In this document: positions 45,490-57,063 of the stretch, one piece after another | How positions within the stretch are numbered: the first letter of the stretch is position 1 | Layout of the letters: each line of letters opens with the position of its first letter | NCBI GenBank assembly: GCA_015680685.1 | Contig: MNCI01008033.1 | Span: 489,159 to 553,158 of the forward strand | Reading direction: 5' to 3' | Length of the DNA stretch: 64,000 nt | Source: Gnetum montanum | Lineage: Eukaryota > Streptophyta > Gnetopsida > Gnetales > Gnetaceae | The notes under the pieces: generated by a model | Seen by the model: the letters and a program-made list of their open reading frames with translations, nothing else | Databases searched by the model: none | Told to the model about the DNA's origin: nothing | Made by a program: the position numbers and the translations under genes

Positions 45490-47085
45490 TTGCTCATGTA
45501 TATGACCCTAAGGACCAAGCCATAGCGGAGCGTAGAGAATTCCTTAAGAAGTTAGGACTTAGTCCATTACATGTAAACATTAATGAACAATATTATAACT
45601 TTATATGTGTGAAAATCCAAGTAGATTTGCACATCCCATGCAAAGAGTTTGACTCTAAGCATCACTATGAATTGACCTATAAGGATGGTAAGGAATACAT
45701 CTCTTCATCGTATGATCACATCGAATTATCTAAATTTTACATGCACTTATTAGCAAAGGTTAGTTTAGAGTCTCACCTACAGGATCAAGATAAGTTCAAA
45801 GCTAAAAATGAGCCAGATATGCTCATAGGGAAGATTTTCCAAAGATCTATCCTAGAAGTGACCATGTTCAATTCTGTGACTCCCATTTCAGCAATGAATC
45901 GAACTCTCCTTCTAACCTCTACAAGCTCAAGTTCCCAACCTACCATCTTGTTCACCTCACTATTTACCTCTACATGCTTCGCTAATATGCCTCAACCTTT
46001 ACCAATAATTCCCTCTATGTCCCAACCTTTTACAGTGATGGTTGGTCCTTCTCATGGAATTCATATTACTTAATCCATTTGTTTCCAACAACCCCTTTGT
46101 TCCTCATGCTCCAATGCAAACCTTGTTCCCGATGTTTAATCCTCTCATAGAATTAGTCACAAGACCTCTCCTGTCTATACCGTTGCCTATTTTACAACCA
46201 CCATCCATCCAACAAGTGTAGCCCTTAGGAGCTCCACAAGGTCTAGATCAAGTTTTTCAACTAATTCAAGATCTCACTAAGAAGCTGCAAAAGCTCAAGG
46301 CTAGTACAACACAAATAGTAAAGGTTATGAACTTTGTCAAGATGACCTCATCAACCTTATTGTTCCTCAAATAACTTTACCTGCAGACATGCCTATCCAA
46401 AACTTCACCAAATACAATGGTGAAGGAGACCCTAATGCACATCTTGCCATCTTCTAGTCTGAGTGCCTCTTGTTCCAAGCATGACCTCATATAATACTAT
46501 GTGTTTTTCTTATGTTCTTGAAATGAAAGGCCCTAAACTAGTACTAAAATTTACCTATAGTTTCTATCTATTCCCTTCAAGATTTGATAGTGCTCTTTGT
46601 TAACTACTTTAAATATAACTTGAAGCCCGATACGACCTTTGGACCAACTTATGAAAGTGAGGCAAGGGTCACTTGAACCTAACCAAAGGTTTATTTAGAG
46701 ATGGAATTTAATGCTCAACAAGATTCTTGAATCCATCTTTGAGACCCACCTCCTAGCCATTTTTAATGAAGTCATTAATGACTTCATCAAGTCAAAGCTT
46801 TACTATTTAAAACCTCGATCACTAAGCCAAGCATTTTTGCAAATCAAGAACATAAAAGAGGTTACAAAGGCTAGTAAATATATGGCCTACCTAGCCTACA
46901 AGAACCAACACTCTAGAAGGGATAAAAATAGGACCAAACAAATGCAAACAACTATGGCCATAGTATCCAAGGATACAAAACAAGTAGAGAGGCAAAAATC
47001 ACCTTCACTCAATGCATCATCTGATTCATCTCAACCACCTACATCATATACTTCTAATCAACTAAGACCAAACTTCGAATGTAAG
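45490..47085 (+). pseudogene. Element G gag (Tat-like), part before the C insertion
   Basis: Plus-strand frame from about 45490: FAHVYDPKDQAIAERREFLK-like, then KIQVDLHIPCKEFDSKHHYE (45612), an S/T/P-rich linker, and a coiled stretch QVFQLIQDLTKKLQKLKAS (46250). The capsid start is IQNFTKYNGEGDPNAHLAIF (46396-46455). The later capsid (PDTTFGPTYE, EFNAQQDS) is in broken frame. A basic tail at 46711-47088 includes FNEVINDFIKSKLYYLKP and the start of a zinc-knuckle region (NFECK) exactly where element C inserted. The wording (KYNGEGDPNAHL) is typical of Tat-type gag. Several stops and frameshifts. Confidence 0.75.
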
Positions 47086-47607
47086 TGATGGGACGCGATA
47101 TCACATGGGCCATGATATTGCGTCATCCCCTGCGATATCGCGTACACAATATCGCAGTCCGTCGTCAATTCTATAAATAAGAGGCGGCTCTCCCTTGTTT
47201 CTCATGCTAGATCTAGACCCTTAGCGAAGCTCTGGTAGTTTTATCTCTCCAGAGATAGAATAATTAAGGCTTAGTTAGTTAGTTAAAGTGTGAACAGTAA
47301 GTGGGAACGGATGCTGATGCTAGGTTAATTAAGGCTTAGTTAGTTAGTTAAATTTAGTTAATTAGTCTCTCCACCCTTTACCTCATTAGCATAGGAGATA
47401 AAACATAAAAGACATAAAAATCACATACCTAAAACTTACTTAACCATACAACCGTGACAACTACAAGTAAGTATGGGAAGACAACGAACGATTAACCTTA
47501 AGTGTTTCATGAGGCGTGTAGGCACTTAGTCTGCGTAATTCGATCGGATTGTGCATGTAACACTCGTATTCATATGGTTGAGTGTAGGGGTACCTCGCCA
47601 CTCATCA
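47086..47607 (+). repeat. 5' LTR of element C (310-bp deletion)
   Basis: 522 bp, starting TGATGGGACGCGATATC, TATA box 47172-47179, ending TACCTCGCCACTCATCA. Relative to the 3' LTR, the segment corresponding to 53134-53443, including the AATAAA signal, is missing and replaced by 22 bp (47266-47287) copied from sequence just downstream (47330-47351). Confidence 0.9.
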
Positions 47608-47608
47608 T

Positions 47609-47626
47609 TGGCACCATTGCCAGGGA
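47609..47626 (+). other. Primer-binding site of element C (tRNA-Asp type)
   Basis: TGGCACCATTGCCAGGGA differs from the plant tRNA-Asp complement TGGCGCCGTTGCCGGGGA at three positions, all G-to-A. Confidence 0.85.
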
Positions 47627-47754
47627 CTAAGTGTTTGTGCGCTAAGTAGAACATAGGAAATTCTCCACATCATTGGGAGCTTAAGTGAATCCTTAGGGTT
47701 AATCATATGAAAAATAATATAACAGCAAATAGCACATCGACAAGATAAACTAAG

Positions 47755-48246
47755 ATGTCTTCTTCTCATAAGAGCACTTCACCACATAGGGATCATATAA
47801 GAAACAGTTGGTAGTCTAACATGCATAACCGAGATCCACCAGTTCCTCAACAGCATCGAGTGGTATATACTCACCCCGATGAGTATATACTCGATTTCAC
47901 TTTTATCCTCCATTAGGATGAACAGTTGCGTTGGCGTGATTTGCAAGATAACATAGTGTTACCTCTAGATCGTGCAGTCCCCAACATGCTCCTTTGTGCT
48001 CTTGCACAGATAGGCATGACACAGCTATACGCTGAATATGTTGTAGGTGATTTCGACACAAGGGATTTCCATCCAACAGAAGCGCAACGTTTAAGGGACT
48101 TGTGGCAAGAGAGCCACCATACATTGTTGAAGGGCAAAGGGGTCCCGCACGTCCTAAGCGAAATCAGAGATGGTAAACCCATTATAACGAGTTCTCTATC
48201 GAATGATGTTCCCCCTCCTAACGATGGTGAGGAGGTGGGGTATTAG
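47755..48246 (+). pseudogene. Element C gag-leader ORF
   Basis: Starts at ATG 47755 (MSSSHKSTSPHRDH). Two TAG codons (one near 47816, one after DFTFILH) precede a clean stretch LRWRDLQDNIVLPLDRAVPN, MLLCALAQIGMTQLYAEYVV, then TEAQRLRDLWQESHHTLLKG and VPHVLSEIRDGKPI, to a stop at 48246. It is homologous to 6270-6713 in A', so the domain is an ancestral part of the family gag region. Function unknown to me. Its compact hydrophobic pattern suggests a folded domain, not a linker. Confidence 0.65.
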
Positions 48247-48689
48247 AACTTACGTTCCACGATTCATAACCCTGGTTCTGATACCCATGAACACCAAGTG
48301 TTCACTAAGGGAACAAAAACACATGACAAGGATAGGCACTTGGATTGTCATCACAATCGGGGCCATAGCCATTGAAGAGAAGGTAAGAAACATCATCATG
48401 GTGATGGTTCTCCTTCTTCTTCCTCTTCATCACATCATTCACCCTCTTCTTCCACATCAGGATGCATCCATAAAGATTACAACAATAAGGATAAGGGTAA
48501 GCAAGATGAGAGACCTCGACGAGAGAGTCGATAGAGAGGAAAAGGGCACTCTAGGAAGTTAAGGCATGAAAGAAGGGAAAGTAGGGAACAATGTAGGCAT
48601 CATAGATGTCATGAGAGAGATGATCATGATGAACCCCTACTAGCGACCCGGATTATGCTAGACATTACGAAGGTAGTTAGGATACCTAC

Positions 48690-49302
48690 AAGGCATCAGA
48701 AAGATAGTCGGATCAAGAGACTTAACAGAAATAATATCCCCCGATTTGAGGGAGGATACAACGCTGATCTGCAAAACCATTTATAGGCATTTCATGATGC
48801 TTGCGGCTTGCAAAATATTGAGAATGAGTGGCAAAAACTAAAGTTGTTCCCTAGGACACTCATAAAAGAAGCAGAAAGTTGGTACCGGTCCTTACAACCG
48901 GAAACCATTAGGAGGTGGAGTACAATGCTGGAATTGTTCAACGATAAATATCAAACGTACTCCAGAGTGTCCAATTTGCATAAACAGATCCAAGGATGGA
49001 AACAAGGTAATCATGAACCCTTTGATGCTACCATGGGCCGATATTATGCATTGCTACATCGTTGCCTGGGCCATGGCCACGCACAACGGGATCAACTCCG
49101 CCACCTTATAGATGGGCTAAGGTATGAAACTAGGAGAACCCTTGGGACATATGCCCAAGAGAGATTATCTGAACTTAGGTCCCATGAAATTCACAGGTTG
49201 TTGGAGCAAGTAGATAAAGAAGAAGGGGAGCTATGGAAAAGAGAAAGTGTGGAAGAATATAACCATGATCCTTCCCTCCGAAAGAAGGGAGAGATTTTGT
49301 GA
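48690..49302 (+). pseudogene. Element C gag capsid domain
   Basis: Retrotrans_gag-like domain: NIPRFEGGYNADLQNHL (about 48730), one TAG, then AFHDACGLQNIENEWQKLKL, WYRSLQPETIRRWSTMLELF, NDKYQTYSRVSNLHKQIQGW, YYALLHRCLGHGHAQRDQLR, LIDGLRYETRRTLGTYAQER. It is clearly homologous to element B gag. The last part is a charged helix (HRLLEQVDKEEGELWKRESV). The stop is at 49300-49302, with frame-shifted continuation to about 49465 (spacer) and 49553-50083 (P/Q/Y-rich tail with CEICQYDHPKGCFPIISHL). Confidence 0.85.
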
Positions 49303-50197
49303 TAAAGAGGATGAGTCACCACTCGAAGAGTTGGTGAATAGAAAAACCTTACCACTTCAAAAGCTAACAATGGAAGTGTCAGCTAAGGTAGATGAAATAT
49401 GGAGCTCCTTAGACAATAAAATTAAAACTATCCTGAAAATTGTTGAGGAGTTTAAGGAGGAATGAAGTAGTGACCAAGACAAGAAAAAGCGGAGAGATTC
49501 AAGCCATGCACATGACAAAGGTAAGGGAAAAATAACTATCGCCGATGAGGTTGTGGATTCGGACACAGACAATGACAGTGGATGTGAAATTTGCCAATAT
49601 GATCATCCTAAGGGATGTTTCCCCATAATCTCACATCTACAAGAGTCTGGGATGTATGCACTCAACCCGAGACTTAACAGACAGCAAGCACCTCGAAGGT
49701 TACCTTATCCCCAAGGTAACCCGAGGCAGTTCCACCAACCGTTAACTTATTATCCAAGTGGGACTTCACCACAACCCATCGGACAGCATCAGCAGTGGCA
49801 ACACCCACAATCATGAGAGATGCCACCACCTAGACAACAATACCCTTACCGACAACCGGACCCATATGGTTATTATGTGCAGCAGCTGGTTTCTCCAAGT
49901 GACTCTATGGGTCACGCAACTCCACAATGTCACTACCAAGTTCAGGAGTATTTTAGGACTCCTTCTCCTATAGAAGACACACCACATGCGTACCATCCTC
50001 TGAATCCATTTTCCACTCATACACCGATAGTTCCACTACCACTCGTTCCAACAATGCAAGGGGAACTCCCCACTCAACTGTAGCAACACAATGCTACGAG
50101 AGCCGTAAACCTTCAACCCACTGCTAGTTCTGACAACCGTACAAAGAGAAGATCTTTCTTTAGAACTAAAAGCCCAAACAAGCTCTCACAACCACAA

Positions 50198-50872
50198 GTG
50201 GTTGAATCTATGCACGCTCCTCCAACATACAAGGCTTCAGAGCTCCCTTCAAACCAACAACAGGGCTTAATGCATATGGTTATGTTAACACATACCATTA
50301 CCGAATGGATCAAGGTGGGCCACCTTCCCAGGAAACTCTCTGACCCTAGAAGTCCCTTAATCTACCTCCAAGTCACCGGGAACGAACCACATAAGGCTCT
50401 TCTTGACTCAGGTTTCGGAGTTAAGTTAATCTCACGAGAAATGTATCAAGCCTGGAACCTGCCCCAACTCAAGAAGAGTAATATTCAACTAGAGTTGGCT
50501 AACCAGTCCATCACCATTTCATTGGGATTGGTGGAGGACATCGTTACCACTGTGTGTGGTTGGTCATACCTAGTTGATTTCCTATTGATAGAAGTCAATA
50601 GTAACAAAGGGGACTTCCCAATTATAATGGGGAGGGCATGGCTCAACACCGTCAACGCATGCCTAGGGATCTATGATCTTTCATTGGAAATATCTAAGGA
50701 AAATATTTATGGAAAGATCGATAAGAAGAAAGTTCCATGCATCACATACAGTGACTTAGAGGGTGATGACATGGAGGAATGCTCAGCATCTCTTGCATGC
50801 AACTGGTATGCCCAAGAAACTCAGATACAAAGGTGCCTGTATGTAGCAACCACACAACAAGAGAACACCTAG
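50198..50872 (+). CDS. Element C retropepsin-like protease domain (element-derived, probably inactive)
   Basis: An open 224-codon stretch without an ATG at its start, so it is part of a larger polyprotein. It carries an aspartic-protease signature: ITGN-like LQVTGNEPHKALLDSGFGVK (about residues 70-90) with LLDSG followed by F where most families have A, S or T, then LISREMYQAWNL. The flap and second half are LEDIVTTVCGWSYLVDFLLI and FPIIMGRAWLNTVNACLGIY. The protease cuts gag polyprotein. D-S-G-F in place of D-S/T-G-A/S may reduce activity (inference). Protease is the last pol domain left in C; the internal purine motif follows 200 bp later. Confidence 0.75.
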   Translation: MVESMHAPPTYKASELPSNQQQGLMHMVMLTHTITEWIKVGHLPRKLSDPRSPLIYLQVTGNEPHKALLDSGFGVKLISREMYQAWNLPQLKKSNIQLELANQSITISLGLVEDIVTTVCGWSYLVDFLLIEVNSNKGDFPIIMGRAWLNTVNACLGIYDLSLEISKENIYGKIDKKKVPCITYSDLEGDDMEECSASLACNWYAQETQIQRCLYVATTQQENT

Positions 50873-51082
50873 TGGTTGAAAGCTAATCAAGAGAGCAACC
50901 CACCAACATGCATGGAACGGACTAGGGGAACAACTCACGCTCGTAATGAAGGCATAGATACATTGGAGTATGAGCGTTGTCGAATTCCATCCCTTAACTT
51001 GAAAACATCAATTGGGAGAAGTTGGACACTTATAAGAAATTCAAATAGGCACTCATTATTTTGGATCTCTTCCTTTCAATTC

Positions 51083-51094
51083 AGTCATGGGGGA
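51083..51094 (+). other. Internal polypurine-tract-like motif, element C
   Basis: AGTCATGGGGGA after the protease region, counterpart of the motifs in A and B. A further copy, TTAGTCATGGGGGT, lies at 52417-52429. Confidence 0.5.
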
Positions 51095-52618
51095 GATAGC
51101 TACCTATACTGATCCTTTGAGGCCCTCAGTTTTTTTAAGTTTTTGTTTTACACATTTTTGTTTTAAAAATTTCTTTGACTTTTCTTGTTTTTGTTTTACA
51201 ACATCGTTATACTTTTTCATTTCTTTATGTGTGTGTTATCCATCTCATCAAGTTTGTCATTTAATAAGTGTTCTTCATGATGGTATGAACTGTTTTCTAT
51301 TGGTTGCTAATGTTTGGTTTTTACCTTTGAGTTATGATGTTGATACTAAGGTATGGTTCTTTTGATATGATAGGAAATGAGTCTACTTCATCCATTCATC
51401 CACAAAATTCTATGGTCTCTCTTGGCTTGGAACTGTACAGTCCCTTTCTCAATAATAAGAACTATAACAAATTGGTGACTAGGCATTTCTCAAACTAAGG
51501 AAGGACTCAAGGATCAAAAAGGGTGTGACTTCAAGGAAACTTGATGCATTTGTGTTGGCCATTCTCTTGGGTGCTTGGATGTTTTCTTCTTGAGTTTTCT
51601 TGCTGTTTCGATGTCACCCACTTATTGGGAAGTTGAGTGAATAAAAATAAAAATAAAAAGTCTTTGCATGGTGTGGTTATCACGAAAAACTCAAAAAAGA
51701 AGAAGTGAGAATTCAAAGCACACCCCTTAGATGAAATAATCATTTGGGCTACAAGCACTAGTTATGAAACTAAAATAAACATGTTCTCTCTAACTAAGGC
51801 CCTTCTCGCTTCCCATTCTCTCCTCCTTCGTTTCGTCGGAATGGTGGTGGCTCTTTGGAGAAGACATTCTTGTTACTTCAAGTGGATGGATTAGCCGAAT
51901 GTATTCATGCAAAGTCACTAAATGTCGTTTGTTTGAGGATGGATTTGGAATGGGATTTGCTAAGTCACATTAACCATGCAATACACAAGGGGCTGTACAC
52001 CACCTTGTTCTTGAGACTCCATTCCATTCTCTTCTGTCCATCATTCTTCCTCCATTGTTCACCTCATTGCTAATTGTATCATTAGTATATATTTTGGTTG
52101 ACGCATCGTTTTCTTTTTGGTAAATTCTTGTGGTTAAGACTTTAACTCTTGTTCCAAATGACATTCCTAGAGCCTACGGACTCTTTGAATGTGGGTTTGT
52201 CAGGGCATTAAGAGCATGAGCCTACTTTGGGGAGGACCCACTGGCATTCCACTTTGGTGCATTAGTTAAATTCTTTCCCTTAACATTTTTGCAATCAACT
52301 TTATTTTATTCATTTCCATCTTGCCATCCACTTCATCGACGTTACAGTTGTCTCTTTTTCTCTATCTTTCTTATTCCTTTTCTTCCTCCATTCTATCGCT
52401 ACCGAAGGTTCGCTCTTAGTCATGGGGGTCCTGACCTAATTTTTTTGATTTTTCGATTTTCTCCTAACCCCTACACCTTCAATAGTCACCACTATTATAT
52501 CTCCAAATCTGTATCAGCCATACCACAACTCAGCTAATGGACCTTTCACCGAAGCAAGGTATCAGTTGCATTCAGATTCATTTGCCCTTGCTAATATAAG
52601 ATTGTGTTGTGTGTGCAG
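51095..52618 (+). mobile_element. Element C: conserved non-coding region ending at acceptor-like site
   Basis: Contains the shared GTGTGACTTCAAGG block (51524) and the hairpin block 52166-52250 (TGGG/CCCA stem, 52228-52231 with 52237-52240). It ends with a branch-site-like CTAAT (52591-52595) and TTGTGTTGTGTGTGCAG (to 52618) directly before ATG 52619. The extra ORF itself is lost in C after 23 codons. Confidence 0.6.
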
Positions 52619-52974
52619 ATGACAATCATACAACAACGGATTGGATCTGGAGGGAACGCTTGGAATGGATTGATGCTGAAGCAGTTATGCAAGGAACAAG
52701 ATTGATGGCATGCTTATGGATGGACAATGGAAGGCGTAATCCTGGTGTTGGTAGCAGCAGACTTCTTCTCTCTTCTTTCTCAGTTGCCAAATAAGGCCTG
52801 ATGTCATATGTATAAGGTGTTCACTCTTGTTGTCATGAACACTAGTTTTGTTTTGTTTTGTTCTATAATGATGATCCGTTCACATGTCATCCCATTCACC
52901 ATTAGTTCTATCCAAGTCAATAATCCCATACCTTCCTGATATTTTGTAAGGAACTTGAGGACGAGTTTTTATTC

Positions 52975-52987
52975 AGTCATGGGGGTA
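52975..52987 (+). other. Polypurine tract of element C
   Basis: AGTCATGGGGGTA adjacent to the 3' LTR, preceded by the family's CTTGAGGACGAGTT. Confidence 0.8.
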
Positions 52988-53763
52988 TGATGGGACACGA
53001 TATCGCATCCCCCGCGATATCGCAGTCTGCCGTCAATTCTATAAATAAGAGGTGGCTCTCCCTTGTTTCTCATGATAGATCTAGACCCTTAGTAAAACTC
53101 TAGCAGTTTTACCTCTCCAGAGATAGAATAATTTCCATGTGCCTTGCAGTAGGAGCTCCAAAGTGAATAGATCTTTATTCGAGCAAATATTGTACCTGAA
53201 CACAAGTTTGTGTATGGAAATAAAGATGAACTGTAGGATAAACCTTACAGTGCATGGACTAAGCTAATTAGGATTTTAATTACTGTTTGTTTATCGTTTA
53301 AATGCTTTACTAGTTAATTAAATATCTCTCAACCCTTCTCTCGTAGTTAAGTGCATTCAGTACGACTGCTTCGAACACATGCGTTACGCTTGGTAATTCT
53401 AGTAACGAATAGCGTTTGGTAACCAAGGTTGCATTGGTTCAAGGTGTGAACGATAAGTGGGAACGGATGCTGATGCTAGGTTAATTAGGGCTTAGTTAGT
53501 TAGTTAAAGTTAGTTAATTAGTCTCTCCACCCTTTACCTCATTAGCATAGGAGATAAAACATAAAAGACATAAAAATCACATACCTCAAACTTACTTAAC
53601 CATATAACCGTGACAACTACAAGTAAGTCTGGGAAGACAACGAACGATTAACCTTAAGTGTTCCATGAGGTATGTAGGCACTTAGTCTACGGAATTCGAA
53701 CGGATTGCACGTGTAACGCTCGTTTTTGTATGGTTAAGTGTAGGGGTACCTCGCCACTCATCA
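52988..53763 (+). repeat. 3' LTR of element C
   Basis: 776 bp, TGATGGGACACG to CCACTCATCA. U3 has GCGATATCGC palindromes, TATA box 53040-53047, AATAAA 53219-53224. Confidence 0.9.
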
Positions 53764-53768
53764 GTAAG

Positions 53769-55430
53769 GATAGGTCTAAATACACTAGGTTTTCTATGAA
53801 GTCCTCTGAGCTCCTAGAATAATTGCTTACAGATAATCAAATTTAACATAAGCAATTGTCTAAGGAAGCTTGCCAAAGGCACAATTGTCTTTGTGAGATA
53901 GGTAGAGATCCAATGGTAGCAATAGAAGATGATTTAAAACTACTATAGTACTTTAACATTGACAAAATTTTCATTATCATCAATTAGCTAGCCATGACAC
54001 TGATTTATGCCTAGCATTAAAGGATGATCTTCAGAAGATAATTAACCATGGGAAATTGGTGTTGAATGAACCCAACTCTCTAAGCACTAATAATAATTCT
54101 TACATTGTAGCCTTATTCACAACATCCACTTGATCTAGTCCTCCTAGGAAATCATTTATTGTTAAAATACAACCATGGCCCCAAAACTTAAAGCTTAGAG
54201 AACCATTCATCATATGGGTGCTAGCATCCATGCTTCCTAAAGAACCTTCTATTATACATGTCCCCCCTTTGGTTGTATCAACATCACGACCTAAGAAAAC
54301 ATTACCAATCCTTGTAAGGCTAGGGAACCTTTTCTTATTAGGGTGCCTCTGCCATCTAGAAGTAAACCTATAATTGCTCGTGACCAAGGCTTACCTATAG
54401 TGGCAAATAACTAAATGGTTAGCAAGAGAGCATCATCACAACTGTGACAAAAACAACCTATTATCAAACCAACAATGAAGCCCACTAAAGGTAACCAACA
54501 ATAAAAGGCTTGGAGGTAAACATCTGTGGACAAGAGGCCCAACACACATACTTTGAAACTTGAGCCAAAAATCCTCAGAAGGATGGAGGAAATTAAAACC
54601 ACCAATGTTAAAGCATCACAAGCCAAGAAAAGAATTTCCTTGTAACAATGAAATAAGCCAAATGGTCTCTCAAATAAAAGAACACATCGTTGAGCCTATA
54701 AAACTTAGTCAAGATGCACTAGCTCAAGTGTTGCCTTCTATTGTTATGAGTGGAGATATGCCTGCAAACAAGGAGTCTATTCACTTTGTCATTGAGAAAG
54801 CTTCACTTAGGGAAAATTGGCATCAACCCATGCTCACCTTTTGTGATGGTGAGTTAAAGATTAACTCACGAAATGGAGAAGTGCTATTTGCTCTTCTTCT
54901 TATTACTATATGTGTTGGCAAGTTTAAGGTTCATCATGTTCATGTGGATGATGGGACGACAATCAACGTGATACCATACACTATTGTGAAGAAACTAGAC
55001 TTAATCAAAAACATTCAAGGAACCACTACCTTTGCACTCAAGTTATTCAACAGGTCATGAGTAGCAATTTAAGGTTCTATCTCCTTCGATTTTGTAGTCA
55101 AGGAACAATTTCCTACATCTACCAACTTCCTAGTGGTCAAAGAAGCACCTAGGCTTAACTTGGTCCTAGGAAGGCCATGGTTAGCAAAGCTTTCGATAGT
55201 CTCATCTCTTATACACTAGGAGATCCACTTGCCATACGAAGGCGGTGAAATTGCTATCCACAGGCATGTTATGTGTTCACCATTTGTCAACAACATTAAC
55301 ATTGATCGAGGTTTAGAGGTGGAGTTTCAAGAGGAAACTCTTGAAACTCAAGATAGGGCTAGTGACAACAACATTAATAACAACAATGTTAATGCGAACT
55401 CTAAAATGCTAAGTGGCCAATGAAAACACC
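53769..55430 (+). pseudogene. Element G after C: linker and aspartic protease
   Basis: Continuation of Tat-like element G. A decayed linker (53770-54560) leads to a frame (54560-55060) with VLPSIVMSGDMPANKESIHF, LRENWHQPMLTFCDGEL and the protease active-site region VHVDDGTTINVIPYTIVKKL (about 54939-54998). DDGTTINVIP stands where Tat/Ogre-type elements have D-x-G-[ST]-[AT]-x-N-V-[IML]-P. After one TGA it continues FVVKEQFPTSTNFLVVKEAP and NLVLGRPWL (55155-55185), the typical protease C-terminal motif. The sequence degenerates after about 55430; no RT is seen downstream. Confidence 0.75.
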
Positions 55431-56215
55431 TACCGATTGCTATATTAGGTAGGAAGAATGATGAACATACAATAAAAGGGTTCCTTGATATATCAAGGAT
55501 CAAGCAACAAATTTGCAATCAATATCTTATTCCTTCCTTTATTAATCATTGTGTGCCTATCTTCATAACCTTATACCATGTTTCTATGTTCACTCTATTC
55601 CTTTGTTTTCTTTCAAGATTATCTCATGTTTGCTAGAAAAGCTCCACCATGGCCTAAAACTAGCAACAACATGGTGTGCTAGGGCCTAAAATTGGTGGCC
55701 CATTAGGGCCTAAAACTGGTACACTTGTGTTCTTTCTTCTTACATTTGTTGCAATTTTAACTTTATTATCGAAATTTTATTTTGTAGCCTTACTCTCAAC
55801 CTTAAAATGATATATAAAAAATATATAATATAAAAAACTAAAAATTTAAAAGGAAACAGTAGCCATAGTTACATTGTGTGATAACAACCAAAGAATATCA
55901 AAATGTCCATATGTCTATAGCCATAGTTGCATTTGGCAACATACAACAACATAAACAATACATGGTCTCTATGGCCTCTATAGTCAAATGAAAACAATTA
56001 TAATAGTACAACAAAGAAGAGTATAATAGGATGTAACGGGTCCCATAGTTCGATTGGGGGGTCAACTTGCAACATTGGGCTCTGTTAAGGTTTTGGATTT
56101 AATTTTTCTTCTCCAGCTAGCACATCACCTTAACAAACCCCCCCTGCCCTGAATCACTGATCCTGCTGTTTGTTAAAAAAAAAAACACGCATACTTGTTT
56201 TTGTTAGCCCTGGCG
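55431..56215. other. No recognised gene
   Basis: Possible tail of element G (RKNDEHTIKGFLDISRIKQQ near 55450, unrecognised). GGGCCTAAAAYTGGT-like phrases repeat near 55682-55730. Nothing else supported. Confidence 0.4.
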
Positions 56216-57063
56216 CGCTCTTTTGAAAAACCCTAGCGACCTTCCTCCAGCAAAGATTTGCAGCAACGAATTTGGAAAGGAGGCGATTGATGCGCATGTA
56301 CTGCAAGCTTGTTTCAGGATTTTTCCTTTCTTGCCGTTCCTGCGCGTTTTGGCTTTCAGATTCAGGACTTCGGCCTTCTTGAAGCTGGCTTGTTGTTCGA
56401 CTTCTTATAAGTTCCTTGAGGTTTTAGATTTACGCCTTGCATGCACAATGTAGAGAAAACGGTTAGGAGCATTCTCCAAGTGTGTTTTTCCTCTGGATTG
56501 CAGTGGATTAAATCGTTTGATAGTACACATTTAGCAACTATCCAAGTTTTTCAAAATGCTCTGAAATGAGCGATTACCTCTTACCGATGTTGCCTATTTC
56601 CGAACCATGCTTGCTTCAGAAACCATTGGATTTTTTTTAGATTGGAACAATCGAAACATATCGGACCACCACACATTCCGGCGAAATATCAAAAGATCAT
56701 GAAAACCTTGTTACAGAACATTTAAATGCACAAGCCATTTTTCAGAAACTGTAACGAAGGTAAACTTTTGGCCGTGTGTCAAGCACTTATGAATTTGTAC
56801 GGTCTTATTTCATTTGCACCGGCCTCTTAATTTATGTGCCAGCATTCTTGTCCTCGTGTGTGGGATTTTTTTTTCCAACTATAGCTTCACCGCGTTGGCA
56901 CCTTCCATTTTGTGGGGTTCTGTTATCAAATAAATATGCATCTTTTAGGATTTTATCTCCAAATGGACATATGCTATAATGCAAATGGACATCTACTATA
57001 ATGCAATTACATGTGCTCACTCTACTTTTGGATACGAATAAGTGAATAACTCTTTGTAATAGT
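56216..57063. other. GC-richer stretch with a telo-box-like AAACCCTAG
   Basis: GAAAAACCCTAGCGACC at 56225-56241 resembles the telo-box common near plant translation-gene promoters (established knowledge). No ORF here is convincing. TTGAATTACATTTTCAG (57064-57080) is a possible splice acceptor for the next feature. Confidence 0.35.

Larger units (their letters stand above)
47081..53768 (+). mobile_element. Element C: LTR retrotransposon with 5-bp target duplication, nested in G
   Basis: GTAAG at 47081-47085 and 53764-53768 flank the element (47086-53763, 6678 bp). 5' LTR 47086-47607 (shortened), primer site 47609-47626, leader ORF 47755-48246, gag 48690-49302, linker 49500-50100, protease 50198-50872, internal purine motif 51083, conserved non-coding region, acceptor-like site 52618, polypurine tract 52975-52987, 3' LTR 52988-53763. 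No RT, RNase H or integrase, so it is non-autonomous. It interrupts the gag zinc-knuckle region of element G. Confidence 0.92.

Noticed and set aside
56040-56075. Possible tRNA B-box (AGTTCGATTGGGG)
   Set aside because: No matching A-box or cloverleaf could be built around it.
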